A stretch of 64,000 bases of DNA from Euryarchaeota archaeon SCGC AAA252-I15 (lineage in GTDB: Archaea > Altiarchaeota > Altiarchaeia > IMC4 > SCGC-AAA252-I15): the NCBI GenBank assembly GCA_000402775.1, contig AQSC01000060.1, positions 20,728-84,727 on the forward strand, read 5' to 3'. Positions 1 to 7,048 of the stretch are shown here, piece after piece. Positions within the stretch are counted from its first letter, which is position 1, and the number at the start of each line of letters is the position of its first letter. The notes beneath the pieces are model-generated. The model had not been told where the DNA came from. It worked only from the letters and a program-made list of their open reading frames with translations, and searched no databases. A program made the position numbers and the translations under genes.

Positions 1-933
1 GTCCGACAATTTCTCCGAGATATCCGTTAAATCTGCGTTAATCGAGTTTTTAATGCAAGACACTGTGTCTGAACTGCACCAGTCCTCGGTGAATAATTCA
101 AAGTTTTTCTTAGCCCAACTCCTCGTATAGTCTGCCAGCTCCCTATGGCGTGCGAACCTGTTTTCAAGGCCCTCATGAGTCAGGATTTTATCGATTTGAT
201 AGTTTAATGCGTTAATCTGGGGGATTGGAGGAGTCATCGGCGTATTATTCTTCTTGCTGGATTTCTCGTAAACCTTATAGTCAAAATATATTCCCTTACC
301 ACTCATTTCCTCAGACATTTCAAGAGCCCTTGGACTAACCGAAGTTACTGCCAAGCCGGGAGCCACTGCAAAACACTTTTGGGTTCCTGTGACGAGCACG
401 TCAATTCCAAGCTCATCAACTTTCAGGGGGACTCCTGCGACACTGCTTACCGCGTCAACGCAGAAAGTAACGTTGTTTTCAACGCAAATTTTACTGAAAC
501 CTTCAAGAGGTGTCATGGCTGCGGTGCTAGTCTCATTGTGGGTTACGAAGAGTGTGTCGAATTCGCCGGAAGACAACTGGTCTTCAATCTCCTCAAGCCT
601 TACTGCACGACCCCATGCAATATCCGCTCGCTCGATTTTTTTCCCGCAGGCGACTGAGATTTTCGCCCACTTGTCGCTGAAGGCGCCGTTTATGACGTGA
701 AGCGCCTTATCCTTCACGCAATTTCGGACTGCAGCCTCCATAAACCCTGTCGAAGAAGTAGCTCCGATGAAAACCTCATTTTCCGTGAAAAGAATCTTCT
801 TAAGGTTGCCGATAGTCTCCCCATGCAACTGGGAATACTCGGCAGAGCGGTGGCCGATCATGGGCTCGCTCATCTTGGCTGCAACGTCGGGAGAGACATC
901 CACTGGCCCGGGTATGAAAAGTTTTTTCGCCAT
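1..933 (-). CDS. Class V PLP aminotransferase (alanine/serine-glyoxylate type), partial
   Basis: Reading the minus strand from the ATG at 933 gives 311 uninterrupted codons to the window edge, so the C-terminus lies outside. The product starts MAKKLFIPGPVDVSPDVA, the typical opening of alanine-glyoxylate/serine-glyoxylate aminotransferases, and continues with IGHRSAEY, a Thr-His-Asn-Glu-Thr-Ser segment and the PLP-lysine motif VTGTQKCFAVAPG. These are soluble fold-type I enzymes moving an amino group between small amino acids and glyoxylate, pyruvate or 3-phosphohydroxypyruvate. Archaeal members can serve as broad-specificity phosphoserine or alanine aminotransferases, so the substrate is open. 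It is the last of three minus-strand genes, after the homocitrate-synthase-like gene, 84 nt away. The family call is secure, the exact reaction is not. Confidence 0.88.
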   Translation of the reverse strand, partial: MAKKLFIPGPVDVSPDVAAKMSEPMIGHRSAEYSQLHGETIGNLKKILFTENEVFIGATSSTGFMEAAVRNCVKDKALHVINGAFSDKWAKISVACGKKIERADIAWGRAVRLEEIEDQLSSGEFDTLFVTHNETSTAAMTPLEGFSKICVENNVTFCVDAVSSVAGVPLKVDELGIDVLVTGTQKCFAVAPGLAVTSVSPRALEMSEEMSGKGIYFDYKVYEKSSKKNNTPMTPPIPQINALNYQIDKILTHEGLENRFARHRELADYTRSWAKKNFELFTEDWCSSDTVSCIKNSINADLTDISEKLSD

Positions 934-1017
934 TAACTCACCAAAAGTTTGAGATAAGTATTAGGGGATTAATTAAAAATATAATCTTAATCACGGAAAA
1001 AATGAGGTATTCCTGAG

Positions 1018-2256
1018 TTACGGTGTCACCGTCATGAGAAGGCGCGCCTCCTCAGGATAGTGGGCTATGAACATCAGCTCGTCGTCAGTAATCGGCTTTT
1101 GGTTGAGTACGTTAGCGTATCGGACTAGATCAAGAATCTCCTGCGCGTCCTTGTCGCTTTTAAACTCGATCTCGAGTTTTCCTGTAACGTTTCTAAAACC
1201 CTTGATTCCAGAGTATTCCCCAGCAGTTATCATCCGACCAGTCTCGATTATCTCAGGCTCACCTCGCCCAAGCTCCTCGAAGTTATAAAGCTCGTAATTC
1301 CTCCAGTCCTTTAAGGCCCCGTCAGCGTGGATTCCCGACTCGTGCGCAAACGCGTTAGCCCCAACCGCCGGCTGGTTGATGGGGATGGGAACTCCAAACG
1401 CGTAGGAACCGTATCTCGCAATCTTCCATCCATTTTTCAGGTTAATCCTCTCATCCAACTTGTATTTCCCGCCAAAAACCCTCGACTTCTGAACTGCTAG
1501 AATCGTTGAAATTAAATCCGCGTTACCAGCCCGCTCACCCAGACCGTTTACAGTCGTGTTAATGTACGCGTCAACTCCCGCATCTATCGCAGCCTTAGCC
1601 CCGGCTAAAGAGCATCCAACAGCCATCCCCAGGTCGTTGTGGCAGTGCATTTCGATAGGGATTTTCACGGCCTTGGCAAGCTCGTAAATGGAGTCGTAAA
1701 TGCTGAACGGATTGTCGTAGCCTAAGGTGTCGCAGTAGCGGATTCGTTTTGCGCCGGCTTCCCTTGCAGCTTCCGAGAATTCTATCAAGTAGTCGATGTC
1801 CGTCCGTGAAGCATCCTCACTGTTGACTCCGATTCCTTTAGCGCCCTTGTCGTAGGCAAGCTTTACGGCCTCAACCATAGACTCAATGATGTCTTTCCGA
1901 GTCTTTTTCCCCTGAAACTTGCCCTGGATCATCTGGTCTGAAGTCGAGATTGAAAGATTCATGTATTTGATGTCTGGCACATTTTCAAATGCAGACTCAA
2001 CGTCCTTGGTTATTGCGCGAATCCAGCCTGACAGGATGATTGGTTTTAAAAGACCCTTACGAGATAGGTCAATGTTGGCGTTAATATAATTCGTCTCGTG
2101 GCGGGTAACTGGAAAACCGAACTCGCTCTGGCAGACGCCCAGATCATTCAAGTAGACGTTTATCATAGTCTTCTGAAGCTTTGAAAGCCCTAGGCGGCTC
2201 GTCTGCACGCCGTCACGGTTGGTGACGTCAATCAATCGGATAATCGGTTTAGCCAT
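1018..2256 (-). CDS. Homocitrate/2-isopropylmalate synthase-family acyltransferase (HMGL-like)
   Basis: A 412-residue TIM-barrel acyl-CoA:2-oxoacid Claisen condensing enzyme. The metal-binding motifs are clear: RDGVQ near the N-terminus (residues about 14-18), MHCHNDLGMAVG, and NTTVNGLGERAGN, followed by HESGIHADGALKD of the second subdomain. There is no LeuA-type C-terminal regulatory domain; the protein ends after the accessory helices. The opening IDVTNRDGVQTSR differs from the usual DTTLRDGEQ of LeuA/CimA. From memory, this variant resembles homocitrate synthase-like proteins of Dehalococcoides-type bacteria, one of which is a Re-citrate synthase; I could not verify that. Candidate products are therefore homocitrate, citramalate, isopropylmalate or citrate. 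It lies in the minus-strand run with DHQ synthase II upstream and the aminotransferase downstream. Confidence 0.8.
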   Translation of the reverse strand: MAKPIIRLIDVTNRDGVQTSRLGLSKLQKTMINVYLNDLGVCQSEFGFPVTRHETNYINANIDLSRKGLLKPIILSGWIRAITKDVESAFENVPDIKYMNLSISTSDQMIQGKFQGKKTRKDIIESMVEAVKLAYDKGAKGIGVNSEDASRTDIDYLIEFSEAAREAGAKRIRYCDTLGYDNPFSIYDSIYELAKAVKIPIEMHCHNDLGMAVGCSLAGAKAAIDAGVDAYINTTVNGLGERAGNADLISTILAVQKSRVFGGKYKLDERINLKNGWKIARYGSYAFGVPIPINQPAVGANAFAHESGIHADGALKDWRNYELYNFEELGRGEPEIIETGRMITAGEYSGIKGFRNVTGKLEIEFKSDKDAQEILDLVRYANVLNQKPITDDELMFIAHYPEEARLLMTVTP

Positions 2257-2339
2257 TTTTCGAGGAATAAATATGGCACTTAAAATATAAAAAACAATGC
2301 GAGAAAAAGGTTTGGAAACGAAACGTAAAAGACCAAGGC

Positions 2340-2372
2340 CTATTTCTCTTTTATGCTTTCCTTAATCTTCAT
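2340..2372 (-). other. Third copy of the DHQ synthase C-terminal codons (MKIKESIKEK, TAG)
   Basis: The minus strand reads ATG, nine further codons and TAG, giving MKIKESIKEK. This matches the last ten residues of the DHQ synthase II gene upstream (MKINESIKEK). A TAA sits two codons before the ATG, so only the tail is present. It lies between the palindromic element and the start of the homocitrate-synthase-like gene. It is either a duplication remnant or a very short leader ORF. Confidence 0.7.
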
Positions 2373-2381
2373 CCCTTAAAC

Positions 2382-2486
2382 CCCTTTTCTTTTCCCGAAA
2401 AGAAAAGTTGTTTCATGCTCGAAAATCGAAAGATTTTCGGCACGCGGAAACGCACAAGCGTTTCCTGCGTCCCCAAAAGAAAAGGG
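2382..2486. repeat. 105-bp palindromic element with 12-bp terminal inverted repeats
   Basis: This fills most of the gene-free stretch 2257-2568. The ends CCCTTTTCTTTT (2382-2393) and AAAAGAAAAGGG (2475-2486) are perfect inverted repeats. The left end can alternatively pair with the adjacent GAAAAGAAAAG (2397-2407). Inside are two strong hairpins. The first has arms CGAAAATC (2420-2427) and GATTTTCG (2432-2439) with a GAAA loop, extended by TGC/GCA around a bulged base. The second has arms GGAAACGC (2446-2453) and GCGTTTCC (2458-2465), extended by ACGC/GCGT. It could be a MITE/REP-like mobile element, or a structured RNA or leader. No second copy was noticed in the window. Confidence 0.7.
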
Positions 2487-2488
2487 AT

Positions 2489-2572
2489 TTACTTTTCGTG
2501 GATGCTTTCTTTTATCTTCATGTCAAAGTAGATGCGACTCCACTTCGTTTCATCGCCCACTTCGGGATTCAT
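2489..2572 (-). other. Duplicated DHQ synthase C-terminus as a 27-codon ORF (ATGA-overlapped)
   Basis: The ATG at 2572 overlaps the TGA of the DHQ synthase II gene. The short ORF reads MNPEVGDETKWSRIYFDMKI and ends KESIHEK, then TAA. The last residues of the enzyme itself run VGDEVLTYLEEGGRHFGMKI then NESIKEK, so this is a shortened, diverged second copy of the enzyme's C-terminal strand and helix. Codon differences in the last ten codons are almost all at third positions. Whether it is translated is unknown. It may be an in-place duplication or a 3' end reconstituted by an insertion. Confidence 0.65.
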
Positions 2573-3603
2573 TTCTCCTTAATACTTTCGTTGATTTTCA
2601 TGCCGAAGTGACGGCCTCCTTCCTCAAGGTAGGTGAGGACTTCATCTCCAACTTGGAGTTTTGAGACCGATATTGGCTTCCCGTTTTTCCTGGTGAGCAT
2701 GATAGTCTCGGCATTCTGTAGAAGCGTCGTAATCTTCTTGCCGCCTGCGTCGGCTTCGACTAGAAGTAGCGGCCTCTTCTCGATTTTCGCACGCCCTACT
2801 ACGAGCTTTCTAGTCTTCCCTTTATGGTCGACTGCGAGTACTTCGTCGCCTGCCGCGACTTCGGATAAGTAGGAGGTCTTGCCGGTAGGCAGTAGTGTGT
2901 AGGCGTGTACTGCCCCGGCATTCACCCGGAACGGGCGGGAGCCAACGTACTCGCTTTCGAGTGTTTCACTGTGAACTAGGAAAAGGGCGTTTGAAGCAGA
3001 GCCTACGAGCAATCCTTCGCCAAGGCTGAACATGCTGGCCGTGTCCACGCAAACACGGTCTCCCATGCCGACAGGCTTCACCTTCGTGACTTTCGCGACA
3101 GTTAAATCCAATTTCATGCTCGTTAAATCCTCCACTATGGCGAGAGTCTTTTTAATAACTTGCGGGTCTCCGTTAATTAATACGCCGTCAGATCCGACTT
3201 CAAGCGTTTGGAGTGCTACTTTCGCCTCCTCGGGACTCGAAACTTCAACAATAATCTTGGCCTTCTGGTCTTGAAGACCGGCAATAATGTTTTCAAGGGG
3301 AATTATCTTCCAGTCTGAGGCATCTATGATGACGAACTTCCTCTTTTTTCCTTCACGAACTATCTCCTGCTCGTCCTCCTTGTTGCGGATCTTCTTGTAG
3401 AAAGCGTCCTTTCCAAGTTGAATGTCTGCCTTCACACCGTCGCTTACGACATCAACCCTGCTGATTGTTCTAGCAGTCTCCTCCTCACCCGCGTTAACCC
3501 ATACGGCATCAGGGGAACCGAACTCTATTGAAGCGGAAAACCGCTTTTTCCTTTCACTCCAAACCTTTTCCCCATCCGCGCGAATCCACACTAATTTTTT
3601 CAT
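2569..3603 (-). CDS. aroB': 3-dehydroquinate synthase II
   Basis: A 344-residue archaeal enzyme of the shikimate pathway. It converts 2-amino-3,7-dideoxy-D-threo-hept-6-ulosonate, in an NAD-dependent oxidative deamination and cyclisation, to 3-dehydroquinate, replacing classical AroB. The start MKKLVWIRADG, the segments VSSPEEAKVALQTLE and MGDRVCVDTASMFSLGEGLL, the stretch SRPFRVNAGAVHAYTLLPTG, and the C-terminal RHFGMKINESIKEK are characteristic of the family. The length is normal. The first ATG is used; the divergent DUF4010 gene starts 39 bases away. The gene's final codons are repeated twice downstream. Shikimate kinase, prephenate dehydrogenase and TrpE elsewhere in the window belong to the same aromatic pathway. 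Confidence 0.93.
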   Translation of the reverse strand: MKKLVWIRADGEKVWSERKKRFSASIEFGSPDAVWVNAGEEETARTISRVDVVSDGVKADIQLGKDAFYKKIRNKEDEQEIVREGKKRKFVIIDASDWKIIPLENIIAGLQDQKAKIIVEVSSPEEAKVALQTLEVGSDGVLINGDPQVIKKTLAIVEDLTSMKLDLTVAKVTKVKPVGMGDRVCVDTASMFSLGEGLLVGSASNALFLVHSETLESEYVGSRPFRVNAGAVHAYTLLPTGKTSYLSEVAAGDEVLAVDHKGKTRKLVVGRAKIEKRPLLLVEADAGGKKITTLLQNAETIMLTRKNGKPISVSKLQVGDEVLTYLEEGGRHFGMKINESIKEK

Positions 3604-3641
3604 GCTACCCTATTTTTAGGTCGATAATAAATATTAATTGT

Positions 3642-4880
3642 ATGGAATACACAGTCATCTACGGTTTTCTAACAGCATTGGGAATTGGAACCCTCATAGG
3701 AATTGAACGTGAGAGGAGCTTTAAGGATGGGGCTGATGTTGCTGGTGTTCGAACTTTCATACTCTTCTCCCTTTTCGGTGCGGTGACGGCCTTGATTTCT
3801 TCAAATTACATGCCTTACTTTCTCTTGCTCGGGTTTGCTGGAATGGTTTTTCTAGTTGGTTTAGGTTATGCTGCGAATGTATTCCTTTCAAGGGATCGTG
3901 GGTTGACGACGGAGATTTCGATCGTGCTGGTTTTTCTTTTCGGTTTTCTAAGCTTTTTCGATGCGAGTCGGAGTATTGCCGTCATGTCAGGCATAACAGT
4001 GGCCGTAGTACTTGCAATCAAGGAAAACCTGCACGAGTTCGCCCGTGAAGTTGAAAAAAGTGAGCTCTTCGACACATTGAAGTTTCTGGTAATCGCTTTT
4101 ATAATACTCCCCTTGCTTCCGAATGAGACTGTTGACCCCTTAAACATCTTGAATCCCCACCAGATCTGGCTTATGGTCGTATTAATCTCGGGGATAGGTT
4201 ATTTCGGCTACATCATGGTGAAGGTTTTAGGCGCTGAGAAAGGGATAGGAGTGACAGGTTTCCTTGGAGGATTAACTTCCTCTACAGCAGTCACAACCGC
4301 GATGGCTTCTAAAGTCAAGACTGACAAGGCCATTATTAAACCTGCAGTATTCGCAACAGTGCTTGCATCCTCAATGATGTTTCCAAGAGTGCTTGTAGAA
4401 GTCTTTGCCGTAAACCCTACACTCCTACCGTCCCTAATCCTGCCAATGGGAGTTATGCTCGTTACAGGCCTCGCAGCCTCCTTCCTGATACTTCACAGTA
4501 AAACCGACTTTCAAGCCAAAGTCAAACTAGAGTCGCCGTTAGCTCTCCGCCCGGCACTGAAATTTGGAGCATTCTTCGTGTTTATTTTGATCGTGTCTTC
4601 ACTCTCCCAGAATTACTGGGGCAATGCCGGAACTTACCTTACTAGCGCTATCGCAGGGCTTGCAGACGTCGACGCCATAACCCTGTCCATGGCAACTATG
4701 GCCAAAGGCGATCTTCCGGGGGAGGTTGCAGTGAAAGCCATAGTACTCGCCACCATCGTCAACACTTTCATGAAGGTTGTTTACGCAAGGATTATCGGGA
4801 CTAAGGAGTTTGCATTGTGGGTGGGGGCAACATTAGGAGTAACCATAATCGCAGGGCTTGCCACATTAATCATCATCTAA
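3642..4880 (+). CDS. MgtC/SapB-DUF4010 family membrane protein
   Basis: A 412-residue polytopic membrane protein. The N-terminal third (YGFLTALGIGTLIGIERERS) is the MgtC/SapB-like module, with the conserved Gly-Ile-Glu-Arg-Glu in or near the membrane. The rest is the DUF4010 module with many hydrophobic segments and the conserved GGLTSSTAVTTAMA. Family members are implicated in magnesium or other ion homeostasis, but the transport activity is not defined. I chose the ATG at 3642 because longer in-frame starts would run deep into the divergent DHQ synthase gene. Pth2 follows 6 nt after the stop, so the two are probably co-transcribed. Confidence 0.85.
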   Translation: MEYTVIYGFLTALGIGTLIGIERERSFKDGADVAGVRTFILFSLFGAVTALISSNYMPYFLLLGFAGMVFLVGLGYAANVFLSRDRGLTTEISIVLVFLFGFLSFFDASRSIAVMSGITVAVVLAIKENLHEFAREVEKSELFDTLKFLVIAFIILPLLPNETVDPLNILNPHQIWLMVVLISGIGYFGYIMVKVLGAEKGIGVTGFLGGLTSSTAVTTAMASKVKTDKAIIKPAVFATVLASSMMFPRVLVEVFAVNPTLLPSLILPMGVMLVTGLAASFLILHSKTDFQAKVKLESPLALRPALKFGAFFVFILIVSSLSQNYWGNAGTYLTSAIAGLADVDAITLSMATMAKGDLPGEVAVKAIVLATIVNTFMKVVYARIIGTKEFALWVGATLGVTIIAGLATLIII

Positions 4881-4886
4881 AAAAAA

Positions 4887-5264
4887 ATGAGGAGGGGATT
4901 GTTCAAAAAAGTTTTTGGGGATAGAAATCCGTTTAAACAAGTGATTGTTGTGCGGGGGGACTTAAAATTGTCTCCTGGAAAACTCGCAGCCCAAGTCGCC
5001 CACGCAGCAGTCTCTGCCGCCCAGAAGAGCCCGCACAAGAAGGCTTGGATGCATCAAGGTCAGAAGAAGGTTGTGGTGGGGTGCGACAACCTAAAGGATT
5101 TGAAAGACATTTACGCCGTCGCAAGAAAAGCAGGGCATGCAACCGCACTAATAGAAGATGCGGGGAGGACCGAAATCGCACCCGGAACAGTAACATGCCT
5201 TGGGATAGGACCCGGCTTAGAGACGGAACTGGACGAAATAACCGGAAAACTCAAGCTACTCTGA
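4887..5264 (+). CDS. pth2: Peptidyl-tRNA hydrolase, archaeal type (Pth2)
   Basis: A 125-residue soluble enzyme that hydrolyses peptidyl-tRNA released from stalled ribosomes. The motifs VIVVRGDLKLSPGKLAAQVA, the alanine-rich helix with HAAVSA, and the end segment EIAPGTVTCLGIGP with the final KLKLL are diagnostic of Pth2/Bit1. There is a short basic N-terminal extension (about 15 residues) before the usual start. It sits between the DUF4010 gene and the VanZ-like gene, with 3-6 nt gaps, as one plus-strand operon. Confidence 0.95.
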   Translation: MRRGLFKKVFGDRNPFKQVIVVRGDLKLSPGKLAAQVAHAAVSAAQKSPHKKAWMHQGQKKVVVGCDNLKDLKDIYAVARKAGHATALIEDAGRTEIAPGTVTCLGIGPGLETELDEITGKLKLL

Positions 5265-5267
5265 AAG

Positions 5268-5645
5268 ATGATAAACCAGATTAAATGGCTTGAAGACCGC
5301 CCAAAGCTTGCCGGAAACCTCGCACTAATATACGCCGGAGTAATCTTTTTAATCTCGCAGACTCCGACAATCCCAGCACCACCCGGACCAGGCTACATGA
5401 TGTACATACTCCACTTCCTAGAGTATGCTGGATTCGGAGCGCTCCTGCTCATCGCGGTTAAGAGCAATAAATACGAGGGCAGTGCAATTACCCTAGCAAT
5501 AGTAATAGGAGTTTTCTACGGGATATCCGATGAAATCCACCAACACTTCGTAGCAACCAGATGCATGGATGCGCTGGACGCAGTCTTCGACTCCCTCGGG
5601 TCGGTTGCCGGTGCACTTTCAGCCAACTTTATCCGCAGAATCTAA
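5268..5645 (+). CDS. VanZ-like membrane protein
   Basis: A 125-residue protein with about four hydrophobic segments. The motifs HFLEYAGFGALLL and GISDEIHQHFV plus DALDAVFDSLGSVAG are the conserved VanZ-family signature (an acidic Ser-Asp-Glu-x-His-Q motif followed by a short Asp-containing helix). VanZ-like proteins are small membrane proteins of uncertain biochemical role, often near envelope genes. The gene begins 3 nt after pth2 and ends the operon; a T-rich stretch follows at about 5657-5663. Confidence 0.85.
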   Translation: MINQIKWLEDRPKLAGNLALIYAGVIFLISQTPTIPAPPGPGYMMYILHFLEYAGFGALLLIAVKSNKYEGSAITLAIVIGVFYGISDEIHQHFVATRCMDALDAVFDSLGSVAGALSANFIRRI

Positions 5646-5686
5646 TCCCTTAACAATTTTTTTCCCAGAGAGTACAATAGTATGTT

Positions 5687-7012
5687 ATGGTTCAAAAGAG
5701 GGTTTTAGATGATGCCTTTAAAAAGACTGTCTTTTCTTCCAGAACTGGCAAGGTTCCCGGCGATGTAGCCTCTCTCACGCTAAAGTCAACTGGCAGGGTT
5801 CAGAATGCTTACGGGGACGCTAGGATTATTCTCGAGGGTTTAAATGAACATCCCGGATCAGATAGATATAGGAATGCTCGGAGGGCGGTTCTTCACGCAT
5901 TCCAGGCTGTAAATCCCGACGTCGAATACAATGATCTTAGGGGTGCCAGTTTTCTTAAAGGCGATCCCGAAGAACTCGAACAGCAGTTGGGAGTGCGTGT
6001 TTTCCCTGCTACCGTTCTCATACCCCCGGAAATGTGGACTACCTTCTACTTCGAAGACCCTAATTCAGGAATCAGCCTGCCCTACCATGAACAGATGCTC
6101 ATTCAAACACAGCGGGGAATCACTGACCAAAAACTTGAAAAATTCGCAGAGTCTGGTGGATTTCTAACCATTCCCGCACCAGACGGACCTTATAGGAACA
6201 CTGTGACAGGGGGGAGGGAATACGTGTTCGCGATTCATAAGGGTTTCGGCTTATCCCGTAAACTCCACCCGAAAGAGTTTGAAGAATCGGAACGCTATCT
6301 CCTCTCAGGGGGATGTCACTTCTCATCGCACGACTACCGCTTCCCCCACCCCTGGAGTGAGATAGGGGGCATAAGCATTCTCGTAGACTCCCAACCATCA
6401 CACCACGAGGACATTCACGGAAGCCAAGACCTCAATTTCTTTAGGGCGGGCACCATAAACAGAGAGCTTGGAGCATATCTAGGTGATGTTTTGGAGGGTA
6501 GTCGTAGTGGAGACGAGATTAAAGAAACTTTAAAATCGGGGATTTATCAAGGCCATTTTGTTAATCAACCCGAGGAAATTGACGCAATCGTGGACACAAT
6601 AATATATTTTGCCAAGCATTTTTCGCCGCACGTCGCAATGAGGTACGTCGAAATGGCGGGTCCGGGTCAAATACCACAATTGCCCGACCGCAACCTTATG
6701 GGCGATGTCGCATCCCGGGCCTTAATGGTGTTAACCAGCCAGAGGACTTGGAACGGCAACTGGTATGAACTGGAGAGAAGATATTCTGACCAGGAAGTAA
6801 ACCATCTCCCAGCGAATGCAGTTTTGGGCCACGGCACCGAAATGAGGGTCTTAGATATTGAATCTAAAATGGAGCGGAAAATCGAAAGACTTAAACCTGC
6901 CGTTGCTGCTGTGAATGAGGTTTATGGTCCTGCAGACGCCTTCTACTACCTCTTCCAATTCACTTCGACAGATGATTTTCTTGAAAATGTGAAGGAGCTT
7001 TCTGGGGATTAA
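5687..7012 (+). CDS. Unknown 441-residue protein with an HExxH motif (candidate zinc metalloprotease)
   Basis: I do not recognise the family. The protein is soluble, with no signal or membrane segment. It contains SHHEDIHG, an HExxH motif with H240, E241 and H244, followed 16 residues later by E260 in NRELGAYLGD, the spacing of a possible third zinc ligand. The segment before it (SGGCHFSSHDYRFPHPWSEI) is rich in His and aromatic residues. The C-terminal half is helical with IKYLP-free, charged helices. By analogy to zincins this suggests a peptidase, but a chance HExxH cannot be excluded. The gene stands alone between the VanZ-like gene and the HPS-RraA gene. Confidence 0.6.
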   Translation: MVQKRVLDDAFKKTVFSSRTGKVPGDVASLTLKSTGRVQNAYGDARIILEGLNEHPGSDRYRNARRAVLHAFQAVNPDVEYNDLRGASFLKGDPEELEQQLGVRVFPATVLIPPEMWTTFYFEDPNSGISLPYHEQMLIQTQRGITDQKLEKFAESGGFLTIPAPDGPYRNTVTGGREYVFAIHKGFGLSRKLHPKEFEESERYLLSGGCHFSSHDYRFPHPWSEIGGISILVDSQPSHHEDIHGSQDLNFFRAGTINRELGAYLGDVLEGSRSGDEIKETLKSGIYQGHFVNQPEEIDAIVDTIIYFAKHFSPHVAMRYVEMAGPGQIPQLPDRNLMGDVASRALMVLTSQRTWNGNWYELERRYSDQEVNHLPANAVLGHGTEMRVLDIESKMERKIERLKPAVAAVNEVYGPADAFYYLFQFTSTDDFLENVKELSGD

Positions 7013-7013
7013 A

Positions 7014-7021
7014 CTTAAATA
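7014..7021 (+). promoter_or_regulatory. Archaeal TATA box for HPS-RraA
   Basis: CTTAAATA ends 28 nt before the ATG at 7049, the spacing expected for a leaderless or nearly leaderless archaeal transcript. No Shine-Dalgarno motif precedes the start. Confidence 0.6.
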
Positions 7022-7048
7022 TTTTGAATCTATCAAAGAGTATACGAC

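Noticed and set aside
2408..2611. Plus-strand 67-codon frame through the palindromic element
   Set aside because: It is the complement of the duplicated tails and hairpins; no family features.
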